DNA of 64,000 nucleotides from Jiangella asiatica. Lineage in GTDB: Bacteria > Actinomycetota > Actinomycetes > Jiangellales > Jiangellaceae. The stretch covers positions 1 through 64,000 of the forward strand of contig NZ_SMKZ01000003.1 in assembly GCF_004349065.1 (NCBI RefSeq), read 5' to 3'. How positions within the stretch are numbered: the stretch's first letter is position 1; every line of letters starts with the position of its first letter. Below are positions 27,362-35,554 of the stretch, one piece after another. The notes under the pieces were generated by a model that was not told where the DNA came from, did not search any database, and saw nothing but the letters and a program-made list of their open reading frames with translations. Both the position numbers and the translations under genes were made by a program.

Positions 27362-28236
27362 TTGACCGAGCCCATCAGCATTCCTGACACGAACTGCTTC
27401 TGGAACACGAAGAACACCAGGGCGGTGGGCAGCGCCGCGAGGATGGCGCCCGCCGTCGCGACGTTCCATGAGGTCAGGTACTGGCTGCTGAACGACAACA
27501 TGGTCGCGGAGATGGGAAAGAGTTCACCGGACCGGATGACCGCGAGCGACCAGATGAGGTCGTTGAACGCCCACGTCGACGCCAGAGCCGCCAGGCCGGC
27601 CAGCGCGGGCCGGACCAGCGGCAGCATGATGCGCCAGTAGATCGTGAACGCACCGGCGCCGTCGATGCGGGCCGCCTCGGTGACCTCCTCCGGGACGGTG
27701 CGCATGAAACCGTGCAGCACGAACGTGAAGAAGCCGACGCCGAACGCCGTGTGCACCACGATGAGGGCCAGCAGCGAGTCGTACAGGCCGACGCTCTGCA
27801 TCATCCGTGAGACCGGTACCAGCAAGACTTGGGGTGGCAGCAGATTGCCGGCGAGCATCACCGCCAGGATCAGCCGGCGCAGCGGCACGTGGTAGCGGCT
27901 CAGCGCGAACGCGGCCATGCTCCCGAGCAGCAGTTCGAGGACGACCGTGGGCGCGGTGACGACGACGCTGTTGAGCAGAGCCCGGCCGACGCCGGCGTTC
28001 CAGGCCTCGGTGAAGCTCGCGAGGCTGAACGACGTGGGCAGTGCGCCCAGGCCACGGCTCACGATGTCGTCCAGCGACCGCACGGAGATGAGCAGCGCGA
28101 ACAGCACCGGCGCAGCCCACAGCAGCGTGATGGGCGCCATCAGGGCGTGGAACCGCACGGCCCGCAGCCGCTCGACCCGCCGCCTGTGTCTACGGTGCAC
28201 GGTGTGGTCACGCAGAGCCGGGGAGGACGTCGTCAT
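27358..28236 (-). CDS. ABC sugar importer permease, MalG-like (second system)
   Basis: The 292-residue permease has six predicted helices and the EAA loop EEVTEAARIDGAGAFTIYWRIMLP. ATG 28236 overlaps the stop of the companion permease (ATGA). It is the third gene of the leftward operon. It is only distantly similar to the permease at 14103, so this is a separate transporter rather than a local duplicate. Confidence 0.92.
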   Translation of the reverse strand: MTTSSPALRDHTVHRRHRRRVERLRAVRFHALMAPITLLWAAPVLFALLISVRSLDDIVSRGLGALPTSFSLASFTEAWNAGVGRALLNSVVVTAPTVVLELLLGSMAAFALSRYHVPLRRLILAVMLAGNLLPPQVLLVPVSRMMQSVGLYDSLLALIVVHTAFGVGFFTFVLHGFMRTVPEEVTEAARIDGAGAFTIYWRIMLPLVRPALAGLAALASTWAFNDLIWSLAVIRSGELFPISATMLSFSSQYLTSWNVATAGAILAALPTALVFFVFQKQFVSGMLMGSVK

Positions 28237-29189
28237 TTCTGCTCCGCGAAGGACCGACGCAAGAAGAACACGATGAAGCCCAGAGTGAGCACGAAGATCA
28301 CCACTGCGATGGCCGAGGAGTAGCCGAGTGCCTGGTTGGTGAACGCCTGGCGGAACATGTAGGTGCTGAGCAACTCCGAGGAGTTGTATGGTCCGCCGCC
28401 GGTCATCGACCACACCACGTCGAACGTGCGCAGCGCGTCGATCACCGTGATGGCTGCGACCACGGTGTTCACCCCGCGCAGCTGCGGCATGGTGACGTGC
28501 CAGAAGCGTTGCCACGCCGAGCAGCCATCGACCCGGGCGGCGTCAGCCAGGGCCGGGTCGGTCGCCTTCAGTCCGGCGAGGTAGAGCACCATGACGTAGC
28601 CGACTTGGCGCCATACCGCGGCGACCAGCACGGCGAGGAGCACGATGTCCGGATCGGCCAGCCACTGGCGCTGCCATGACTCGAGCCCGATCGCGGCGAG
28701 GATCGCGTTGACCGGTCCCTCCGGCTGGTACATGACCCGCCAGAACAACCCGGTGACGAGCAGTGAGAAGACCATCGGCAGGTAGATGAGCGCACGATAG
28801 ACGCCCACGCCGCGGCGCGGCCGGTCGAGCGCGACCGCCATGGCCAGGCCGAGGATCACCGAGCCGACCGCGAAGCCGGCGAGCCAGACGGCGTTGTTGC
28901 GAAGCGCGGTGTGGAAGACGTCGTCGCGGGCCATCGACGTGAAGTTCTCGAGGCCGATGAACCGCGGTGCGTCGAGCCCGTCCCACGACGTCAGCGAGAA
29001 GTAGAAGGTCGACAGCGCCGGCCAGAAGATCCAGATCGCCTCCACGCCGCCGGCCAGCAGCAGGAAGACCCAGACCGTGCCCGGGACTCGGCCGCGCCGC
29101 CGCCGCGGACGGGCGGCCGGGCCCGGCGCGCGACGGTCCGCCGCCGCAGGGGCCGGCTCCGCCACCGCGGACGACGAGCGGGAGGTCAT
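28233..29189 (-). CDS. ABC sugar importer permease, MalF-like (second system)
   Basis: This is a 318-residue membrane protein with an Arg/Pro-rich cytoplasmic N-terminus (to about 45), six helices, and the EAA loop ALADAARVDGCSAWQRFWHV. ATG 29189 overlaps the binding-protein stop (ATGA) and is preceded by a weak Shine-Dalgarno. Works with the adjacent MalG-like protein. Confidence 0.92.
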   Translation of the reverse strand: MTSRSSSAVAEPAPAAADRRAPGPAARPRRRRGRVPGTVWVFLLLAGGVEAIWIFWPALSTFYFSLTSWDGLDAPRFIGLENFTSMARDDVFHTALRNNAVWLAGFAVGSVILGLAMAVALDRPRRGVGVYRALIYLPMVFSLLVTGLFWRVMYQPEGPVNAILAAIGLESWQRQWLADPDIVLLAVLVAAVWRQVGYVMVLYLAGLKATDPALADAARVDGCSAWQRFWHVTMPQLRGVNTVVAAITVIDALRTFDVVWSMTGGGPYNSSELLSTYMFRQAFTNQALGYSSAIAVVIFVLTLGFIVFFLRRSFAEQK

Positions 29190-30490
29190 GCGCTCTGGTC
29201 CTGCCAGATCGGCTCGGCCGCCGCCTGCCACTCGGCGAGGATGGCGTCGACGTTGCCCGGTTCGGCCAGGAACCGGCTGCACGCGGTGTAAGCGGTCTGC
29301 TGGAGCTCCTCGGAGCTGTCCCGGTTGAAGAACTGCGTCAGGTCGTCCGCCACGCCGAGCAGGTCGAGGCCCTTCTGGACCAGCTCGCTGGTCCACGACG
29401 TGTCGGCCGTGGGGGAGGTCGGCACGCTCGAGGATTGGGAGTCGCGGCAGTAGATGACCTGCGCCTCGTCACTGGCGAGGAACCCCAGCAGGTCGCGGGT
29501 CGCGTCGGGGTCGCGCACCCGGGCGGGGGCGAGGTAGCCGTTGGTCGGCGCCTCCTCGGCCACCGGAACGCCCGGGTCGAGAATGGGGAACTGGAAGAAG
29601 TCGAGATCGTCGACGTCGTCGGGCAGCACGTCGGTGATGAGGGCGCCCATGAGGTACATCGCGGCATCCCCCTGCGCGAACGGGGTGATCGCCTCCTGGT
29701 AGGCGTAGGAACGGCTCGACGGGTGGAAGTACGGCAGCACCTTCGCGAACTCCGTGAAGACCGCCTTGACCTCGGGCCCGTCGAACCGGTGCTCGCCGCG
29801 CAGCAGGGCCCGGTGGAACTCCGCGCCGTTGATGCGCAGGTTCAGGTAGTCGAACCACGCCACCAGGGGCCAGGGGTCGCGGCCGGCCCCGGTGATGAGC
29901 GGTGCCATGCCCTGCGCCTGGATCTCCTCGCACAGCGTCAGGTAGTCCGTCCAGGTCGTCGGCACCGTGGCGCCGAGCTGGTCGAAGACCGACCTGCGAT
30001 AGAAGACGCCCCACCAGTAGTAGTTGGTCGGTACGAAGATCTGCCGGTCCTTGCTGTCCGTCGAGAGCTCTCGCAGTGAATCCGGGTACTCGGACAGCTC
30101 GTCGGCCCACAGCTGGGAGACGTCGAGCAGCTTGTCCCGGTCGCCGTACCGCTGGGTGATGGCGCCCGCGAAGTACACCATGACGTCCGGCGGGTTGTCG
30201 GAGTCCAGATAGGTGGGCAGCTGAGCGTTGAAGGTGTCGGCCGCGACCGTGTTGAGGCTCGCCTCGCCGCCCCGCTCGTTGTACAGGTCGACGAGCTTCT
30301 GCATGGCGCCACTGGAGTTGGGGTCCACAAGGGACGACTGCAGAGTCAACGTACTCGACCCGCTGCTCTCCGATCCCGAGCCCCCGGTGACGCAGCCCGC
30401 TGTCCCGAGGCCGGCCGCGGCCAGACCCGCGGCGCCAAGCCCCTGCATGAACGTCCTGCGCGTGACTCCTGCTGTCCTGGTGACAGTCAC
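29186..30490 (-). CDS. ABC importer sugar-binding lipoprotein (second system)
   Basis: The product is 434 residues. The N-terminus combines a twin-arginine motif (TRRTFMQGL) with a lipobox (LGTAGC, Cys 33), so it is probably a Tat-exported lipoprotein. The mature part shows LVDLYNERGGEASLNTV and later PLITGAGRDPWPLVAWFDYL, typical of CUT1 binding proteins. The GTG start at 30490 has AGGAG seven bases upstream. It is the first gene of a nine-gene operon running to 21426 and faces the IclR regulator across 175 bases. Again, no ATPase gene accompanies it. Confidence 0.92.
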   Translation of the reverse strand: MTVTRTAGVTRRTFMQGLGAAGLAAAGLGTAGCVTGGSGSESSGSSTLTLQSSLVDPNSSGAMQKLVDLYNERGGEASLNTVAADTFNAQLPTYLDSDNPPDVMVYFAGAITQRYGDRDKLLDVSQLWADELSEYPDSLRELSTDSKDRQIFVPTNYYWWGVFYRRSVFDQLGATVPTTWTDYLTLCEEIQAQGMAPLITGAGRDPWPLVAWFDYLNLRINGAEFHRALLRGEHRFDGPEVKAVFTEFAKVLPYFHPSSRSYAYQEAITPFAQGDAAMYLMGALITDVLPDDVDDLDFFQFPILDPGVPVAEEAPTNGYLAPARVRDPDATRDLLGFLASDEAQVIYCRDSQSSSVPTSPTADTSWTSELVQKGLDLLGVADDLTQFFNRDSSEELQQTAYTACSRFLAEPGNVDAILAEWQAAAEPIWQDQSA

Positions 30491-30665
30491 GATCGCTCCT
30501 CACCGTTGACGAGTTCGCATGCATGTTACTCAGTTCGCGTGTGAGAAATATAGGGAGTACGGTCGTGCTGGTCAAACGCCGCTGCACGAGCGGCGCTCTC
30601 GCATATGTGAAGCCCGCATCCCGAGTATGATCTATTCACCCAGATCCCGATCGAGAGGCCCGACG
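30491..30665. promoter_or_regulatory. Divergent promoter region between the importer/catabolic operon and iclR
   Basis: It contains two copies of AGTTCGC in a 20-base period (from 30512 and 30532), a TGCATGCA-like palindrome at 30518-30526, and an A/T-rich AAATATAG stretch near 30546-30553 that could be a -10 element. Such spacing is compatible with IclR-type operators, but no site can be assigned with certainty. Confidence 0.4.
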
Positions 30666-31418
30666 TTGCAGCCTGTCGTCAAGTCGGCCGAACGCACGAT
30701 GCTGCTGTTCGAGTACCTCGCCGAACACGGCCCAGCCACGTATGCCACCATCACGCGGGCGCTTGGTCTGCCCAACTCGTCCGGGTACCAGCTCGTGCAA
30801 ACGGCCGTGAGCCGAAGCTTCATCGAGTTCGATCCGGCCACCCGCACTTACGCCATCGGCTCGAGGTTGTGGGAGGTGGCCCAGGCCTACAGCGCAGACG
30901 CCCGGCTCGTTGCCGCCGCCCAGCCCGTGATGGACCGGCTCCGCAACTCCACGAAAGAGACCGTTCAGCTGGCCCGGTTGAGCGGCCTCGACAACGTCTA
31001 CCTCGCGATAGCCGAATCCCCCCACCCGATGAAGCTGATCTCCGCCGTCGGCACTCGCCTCGCTTCCCACGGTACCGGCCTCGGCAAGGTGCTGCTCGCC
31101 GGTCTGGATGACGCGGAGCTGCGCGAACGGCTCCACGACGTGACGCTCGCCCGGTTCACCGATCGCACCATCACCGATACCGAGCAGTTGCTGAAGGTCA
31201 TCGACGAGGTGCGCGTCCAGGGCTACGGCGAGGATCGGGAAGAGTACGTGGTCGGTTGCCGGTGTATCGCCATCCCGATCAAGAATGGCTCCGGAGCGAC
31301 CGTCGCCGCCATGTCCGTCTCCATACCGACACCGAGGTTCAACGCCGATCTCGCGGCGAAGGTCCTCCGCGAACTGCGGGAAGCTGTCGACGAGGTTGGC
31401 AAGGCGATTGGGGGATAG
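30666..31418 (+). CDS. IclR-family transcriptional regulator
   Basis: The 250-residue protein has an N-terminal winged HTH (KSAERTMLLFEYLAEHGPATYATITRALGLPNSSGYQLVQTAV split over about residues 5-50) and a GAF-like effector domain with the GTGLGKVLLAGL and VVGCRCIAIPI segments typical of IclR proteins. I prefer the TTG at 30666 (GAGAGG upstream, length normal for the family); an ATG at 30627 would add 13 residues. It faces the importer/oxidation operon and is the obvious local regulator, probably sensing a sugar acid or keto acid. Confidence 0.88.
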   Translation: MQPVVKSAERTMLLFEYLAEHGPATYATITRALGLPNSSGYQLVQTAVSRSFIEFDPATRTYAIGSRLWEVAQAYSADARLVAAAQPVMDRLRNSTKETVQLARLSGLDNVYLAIAESPHPMKLISAVGTRLASHGTGLGKVLLAGLDDAELRERLHDVTLARFTDRTITDTEQLLKVIDEVRVQGYGEDREEYVVGCRCIAIPIKNGSGATVAAMSVSIPTPRFNADLAAKVLRELREAVDEVGKAIGG

Positions 31419-31606
31419 TGATCACTTCGCACTCGCCGAACGTGGGCGGACCGCTCGGTCGTCGTACGCGTCGGCGGGCGTCGCTGCTGTCCTCGATCCC
31501 GGCTCGGGCGATGGCCAGCTCTTGATGAAGGCGCACCGCGCGCGATGTGGGCGTCGCCGAGCCCGAGGACCGGGGAGCCGGGGCGCTGGACAGGCAAGGA
31601 CGACGG

Positions 31607-31961
31607 ATGAGCAGTTCGACACCTGAGCAGGCGCGAACGCCGAGGCGAACCATCGCGTTCGTGAAGCGGCCGGTCGACCACTCGCACGCCAAGGCCCCCT
31701 ACCTGCTCGACCCCGAGGCCGCGCCGGTGGAGGCGGCCCGCGGAGGCGGGCCCGGCGATCGTGGGTGACGCCGAGCACGGCGGGGTGATCGACCCCGACG
31801 TGTTGTGGTCGTTCACGATTTGCGGGGGGTGTGTGGACCAGTGCCCGGTCGACATCGAGCACGTCGACCACATCCTGGGCCTGCGCCGCGGTTTGCTGGA
31901 ATGCGGACCCTACCGGTGTAGCCGCCACTGTTGGCGGCTACACCGGTGTCCATTCCACTGA
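31607..31961 (+). pseudogene. Remnant of an Fe-S (heterodisulfide-reductase-like) oxidoreductase
   Basis: A 53-codon frame (MSSSTPEQARTPRRTIAFV..., stop at 31768) overlaps a second frame at 31761-31961. That frame contains GGVIDPDVLWSFTICGGCV then DQCPVDIEHVDHI: a CxxCxxxCP 4Fe-4S motif as found in heterodisulfide-reductase-like Fe-S proteins. The family normally continues for several hundred residues. Here homology stops at about 31900, where the reading runs into the hairpin. It is a fragment with at least one frame change, not a working gene. Confidence 0.65.
31912..31947. repeat. Perfect 16-bp inverted repeat with 4-nt loop
   Basis: ACCGGTGTAGCCGCCA (31912-31927), loop CTGT, then TGGCGGCTACACCGGT (31932-31947). 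It lies exactly at the end of the Fe-S fragment's homology. There is no T-run on either side, so a simple intrinsic terminator is not clear. It could be a bidirectional terminator, a recombination/insertion end or a REP-like element. Confidence 0.7.
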
Positions 31962-32108
31962 TCTTGTTCGTGGCCTTTCTCGTCTAAGGTGAGCACTGGA
32001 CCGAGGCCGTCGGCCGCTCTCGGCTCGTTGCCGTGGCGTGACTCGCTCTGGGGGTGGTCCCCACCAAGGGCGGGGTTGCCGCACGACCAGCAGCCTCGCG
32101 GGGGTGGG

Positions 32109-32489
32109 TCAGGCGCCCGGAGCGATCGCACAGGCGGAGACACAGACCCAGGTGCCCTCACGCTTTTGGTACACGTCCGTGTACAGAGCTTCTTGCTCCT
32201 CGCCGTCCGCAATCATGGTGTATGTGGCGCGGCCGTGGATCAGAGCAACGTCGCCGAGGATGCGGATCTTGAAGTCGCGCAGAGCGAGGTCCTTGAAGGG
32301 TCGTGGCTTGGCGATGTATTCGAGGTACTCCTCGCGGTTGCGGGTGACACCCGGAGTCTGGACGATGAAATCCTCAGCGAGCAGCTCGCTGAAGCGCTTG
32401 GCGTCGCTGGCTTGGTCCGCCTGGTTGTAGTCGAGGTTGAGCTGTTCGAGGATCGCCAGGTCTTCGGCCGACTGCTTGGTGTCGCTCAT
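32109..32489 (-). CDS. SnoaL/NTF2-like (DUF4440) protein
   Basis: This is a 126-residue cystatin-like single-domain protein: an N-terminal helix (AEDLAILEQLNLDYNQADQA), the LLAEDFIVQTPG strand, then REEYLEYI and the sheet ending GTWVCVSACAIAPG. Such proteins bind small ligands or act as simple enzymes. The actual role cannot be stated. An AAGGAG-type site (AGGAGCAAG) precedes the ATG at 32489. It starts the leftward run of small genes between 32 and 36 kb. Confidence 0.75.
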   Translation of the reverse strand: MSDTKQSAEDLAILEQLNLDYNQADQASDAKRFSELLAEDFIVQTPGVTRNREEYLEYIAKPRPFKDLALRDFKIRILGDVALIHGRATYTMIADGEEQEALYTDVYQKREGTWVCVSACAIAPGA

Positions 32490-32662
32490 CTTCTTGCTCC
32501 TTCGTTGGATGGTTCACGGTCGCCGTAGGTGTGCACCGAAAGGCGTCGTCGTGCACGTGGTTAGCGTCGGTCCGTCCGCGCCGTCTTACCAAGAACGTCG
32601 CTACGGTGAACATGTCGCGCGCCGCATGCCGTGACAGGCATCCGCGTCTCGACACGGGCCGG

Positions 32663-33136
32663 CTACGCCAGGTCGCGCTCGAACGCGGTGAGCTCCTCGT
32701 CCAGGTCGCTTTCTGCGGGTTCGTGCTTGGGGTAGGCGCCGGCGCCGGGGTGGACGTTGTCGATGAGGTCGGCGTACTCGGGGTGGCGGGCGATGAATTC
32801 ACCGACGACTGGGCAGATGATGGTGATCTTCTTCCCGCTCTCGCGGACCTCGTTCAGCACGCGAGCGACGAGCTCCGTGGCCACCCGATTGTTGCGGTAG
32901 ACGGGGTCGACCCAGGTCGACAGCAGCACAACCCGGCCGCCCACGAACCGGTATGGGAGCTCGGCGATCGCTTCGGCACCGAGCGTGGCGATCCAGCGGC
33001 CGTGCTCCGCGTCGTTGAGGACATCGAGCTCCCAGGTGGACTCCACGTCGCTGAGACTTTTCTCGTCCAGCGCAGCGATGAGCGCAGCGTTGTTCTCTTC
33101 ACGCGCGGCCGCCTCGGCCTCGAGATTGATCGTCAT
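32663..33136 (-). CDS. Small GNAT-fold N-acetyltransferase (YjdJ-type)
   Basis: A 157-residue protein. An N-terminal helical part is followed by a compact GNAT core: GRVVLLSTWVDPVYRNNRVATELVARVLNEV (acetyl-CoA loop normally RGxGxA, here RNNRVA) and ICPVVGEFIARHPEYADLI, the YjdJ-type hallmark. ATG 33136 is chosen over the longer frame. The acetyl-CoA loop is atypical (Asn-Asn in place of Gly-x), so activity is uncertain. Two relatives occur at 33906 and 61568. Confidence 0.75.
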   Translation of the reverse strand: MTINLEAEAAAREENNAALIAALDEKSLSDVESTWELDVLNDAEHGRWIATLGAEAIAELPYRFVGGRVVLLSTWVDPVYRNNRVATELVARVLNEVRESGKKITIICPVVGEFIARHPEYADLIDNVHPGAGAYPKHEPAESDLDEELTAFERDLA

Positions 33137-33392
33137 CGTCACACTTTCTGTGGGAGCCAAGATGCCAGTCAGGACAAACCGGTTCGATCCATACATGGCA
33201 GCTTCACCAATGTGGCCACCGAGGCCCAGTCGGTCACGCCGTTACGGTGTGGTGACGGCCGTCTCCTCGATCGTGGCGACACCGACCACGGTGATTTCTG
33301 CAGGGTGCTGTCCACGTCGCTCCGTAGGTGAGCGTTCGTCATCATGCTTCGACCCGTGGGGATCACGTGAGCCACGCACTTGTCGTCAACAG

Positions 33393-33794
33393 TCACTCGC
33401 CGGGCGAGGGCTTCGCTGTGTCGTCGCCCCGTTCGTCGCCCTGCGCGGCCATTTCCTTGCGGACCTCGTCCATGTCGAGGTCTTTGACAGCTTCCACGAC
33501 CTCCGCGAGAGCCGCGGCGGGCAGGGCTCCAGCCTGGTTGAAAACGAGGACACCCCCACGGAACGCCATCAGAGTCGGAATCGCCGTGATCCCCACGGCG
33601 GCCGGGATGCGCCGCTGGGCCTCGGTGTCGAGCTTGGCATGAACGATCTCGGGGTTGTCCTTCGAGGACCGTTCGAAGATCGGGGCGAACTGGAGGCAGG
33701 GGCCACACCAAGAGGCCCAGAAATCGACCAGGACGATGTCGTTGTCGTTGATGGTGCTCTCGAAGTTATCGTCGGTCAGTTCGATCGTGGTCAT
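33393..33794 (-). CDS. Thioredoxin
   Basis: A 133-residue thioredoxin. The active site WCGPC (Cys 30 and 33) sits in VDFWASWCGPC, with the cis-Pro loop GITAIPTLMAFRGG. The C-terminus is about 25 residues longer than E. coli TrxA, with an acidic tail (DERGDDTAKPSPGE). It reduces disulfides in the cytoplasm and would supply electrons to the MsrA and MsrB enzymes in the same island. AAAGGAATGTC precedes the ATG. Confidence 0.92.
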   Translation of the reverse strand: MTTIELTDDNFESTINDNDIVLVDFWASWCGPCLQFAPIFERSSKDNPEIVHAKLDTEAQRRIPAAVGITAIPTLMAFRGGVLVFNQAGALPAAALAEVVEAVKDLDMDEVRKEMAAQGDERGDDTAKPSPGE

Positions 33795-33905
33795 GACATT
33801 CCTTTCGTCCGTGTGGCTGGGAGCGGGCGGCCCTCGCCCGATGAGAGCGCCGTTGGACTGGACCTTCCCGGCGGTCGGCGCGCTCTCGGGCACGACGACA
33901 CGTGG

Positions 33906-34322
33906 TCAATGCCCACGCCAATGCCTGGCCGTGTGTGACCCGGGGAATGTCGGGTCGAGTACGTCGGCATATTCTGGATGAGCATTGACGAATGCTGCCG
34001 TGAACGGACAGGAGACGGTGGCGGTCTTTCCTTGCCTGCGCAGTTCATCGAGGACGCCACTGATGAGCCTTCCGGCTATTCCCTTCCCCCGGAACTCGGG
34101 GAGCACGGAGGCCGCCATCAGGATGACGCGGTTCCCGACCTGGTTGTAGACGAGCCCAGCCGCTGTCCGGCCCCCGATGGTGGCTTCGTAAATGCCGACG
34201 TCGCGGTTGTCGGTGATGGTGAGGTCGTCCGTGTCGGGTGCGATGGCTCCCGACTGGTTCGGGGCGTCAGACTCTTGGTCGGCGCTGGTCAGCGTGACCA
34301 TGTCCGTGGCGTCGTCTGTCAT
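33906..34322 (-). CDS. Small GNAT-fold N-acetyltransferase (YjdJ-type)
   Basis: The gene encodes a 138-residue protein with an N-terminal acidic extension (to about 40) and a YjdJ-like GNAT core: YEATIGGRTAAGLVYNQVGNRVIL, the acetyl-CoA loop FRGKGIAGRLI, then CPFTAAFVNAHPEY. Here the loop is canonical, unlike the relative at 32663. The substrate is unknown for the family. It lies between the inverted 46-bp repeats with the thioredoxin gene. Confidence 0.82.
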   Translation of the reverse strand: MTDDATDMVTLTSADQESDAPNQSGAIAPDTDDLTITDNRDVGIYEATIGGRTAAGLVYNQVGNRVILMAASVLPEFRGKGIAGRLISGVLDELRRQGKTATVSCPFTAAFVNAHPEYADVLDPTFPGSHTARHWRGH

Positions 34323-34495
34323 GTTGGGCTCCTGAATCTTGGGTCTGGTCAGCGATCTGAGGGGAAGCGCCGAGCCTTCTTCGCTCCCTTGCAGAGCCCG
34401 GTGAGCAGGCGGCCGTCACCACGCTGCAACGGCGTAACCGACCGGGCCGCGCAGTCGACGCTGATCCACAGGGTCCGGTCACCGTCCCCGAGCTC

Positions 34496-35440
34496 CTACG
34501 GATGAACGCGGATGATGGTCTTTCCCTTGATCCGCTCGGTCGGATTGAAGGCGGCAACGGCATCGTCGAGGTCCGCGATCTGGCCGATGTTCGTCCGCAC
34601 TCGTCCGTCCCGCACCCGCTGGGCGATCTCACCCAGTTGGGCGCGATCGGAGACCACGACGAAGCCGACCGCCAGGCCCTCGGCGGGACGAGCCTCGGGC
34701 GGGCCGGTGACGGTCACCAGCGTTCCTCCGGCTCGGACCAGTCCCGCGGACCGCTTCTGGACGTCTCCACCGATGACGTCGAAAACCACATCGACTCCGC
34801 CGACGTCTTCCAGGGCGTCGTTCTCGAGGTCGACGAACTCCTGCGCGCCGAAGTCGAGCGCCGTCTGACGGCCGGAAGCGCGTCCGGTGCCGATGACGTA
34901 GGCGCCGGCCTGACGGGCGAGCTGTGCCGCCATCGAGCCGACTGCGCCGGCCGCGCCGTGCACGAGGACGCTCTGCCCCGCCTGAAGGTGGCCGTGATCG
35001 AACAGACCCTGCCACGCGGTCAGACCTGTCATCGCGACGCCTGCGCCCACCGTGAAGTCAACATCGCTCGGCAGTGGCGCAAGGTTGCGTGCCTCGACGA
35101 CTGTGTACTCCGCGAGAGTGCCGTCACGAGTCCAGTCCGTGAGGCCGAACACGCGCTGTCCCACCGACAGGCCGGTCGTCCCGTAGCCGAGGGCGGTGAC
35201 CACCCCGGCCAGCTCGTGCCCGGGGATCGACGGCGTCCGGTCACGGCCGAGGCGATCGACCCAGGTCGATGGCCACTCCAGCTCATTGCCGGTGAATCCC
35301 GACGCATGTACGTGAACGACGACGTCGCCGTAGCTCGCGCCGTCGAGGCTGGCGAGCAGTGCCGCGTCCGGCTCGGGCCGCTCCACGAGCGTCATCCCGG
35401 CCGTTCCAGCGGCCTCGTCTGTTACCACGATCGCCTTCAT
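34496..35440 (-). CDS. Zinc-independent quinone-type oxidoreductase (MDR family)
   Basis: This 314-residue NADPH oxidoreductase has a GroES-like domain (to about 120) followed by a Rossmann fold with VLVHGAAGAVGSMAAQLARQAG. No catalytic zinc cysteines are present, as in QOR/YhdH-like enzymes. These reduce quinones or enones and often respond to electrophile stress. ATG 35440 (MKAIVVTDE) has AGGGAG upstream; the longer frame from 35509 is not needed. Confidence 0.88.
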   Translation of the reverse strand: MKAIVVTDEAAGTAGMTLVERPEPDAALLASLDGASYGDVVVHVHASGFTGNELEWPSTWVDRLGRDRTPSIPGHELAGVVTALGYGTTGLSVGQRVFGLTDWTRDGTLAEYTVVEARNLAPLPSDVDFTVGAGVAMTGLTAWQGLFDHGHLQAGQSVLVHGAAGAVGSMAAQLARQAGAYVIGTGRASGRQTALDFGAQEFVDLENDALEDVGGVDVVFDVIGGDVQKRSAGLVRAGGTLVTVTGPPEARPAEGLAVGFVVVSDRAQLGEIAQRVRDGRVRTNIGQIADLDDAVAAFNPTERIKGKTIIRVHP

Positions 35441-35554
35441 CAGGCACATCTCCCTGTGTCCAATCCTCGCCTGCACGGCTTTCGACCCACCGGCTGTTGG
35501 CGGCGCCAAAGCTCGCGCCTTGCCCCGCAGATCGAGCCGGCATCGTGGACGCGG

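Larger units (their letters stand above)
31419..32108. other. Gene-poor stretch with an Fe-S protein relic and a long hairpin
   Basis: No intact gene was seen. The interval holds the broken ferredoxin-domain fragment (31607-31961), a 16-bp perfect hairpin at 31912-31947, and otherwise non-coding sequence between the sugar locus and the redox island. Confidence 0.6.
33223..34448. repeat. Inverted 46-bp repeats flanking the thioredoxin and GNAT genes
   Basis: The 46 bases at 33223-33268 match the reverse complement of 34403-34448 at 39 of 46 positions (core ACGCCGTT and GTGGTGACGGCCG are identical). They bracket 33393-34322, which holds the thioredoxin and one acetyltransferase gene. They could be ends of a small mobilised module, paired operators or REP-type elements. 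Confidence 0.6.

Noticed and set aside
28967-30079. Rightward frame of 370 codons
   Set aside because: Shadow of the second sugar-binding protein gene.
30500-30560. Specific IclR operator
   Set aside because: Only a loose direct repeat AGTTCGC was found; no palindrome of convincing length.
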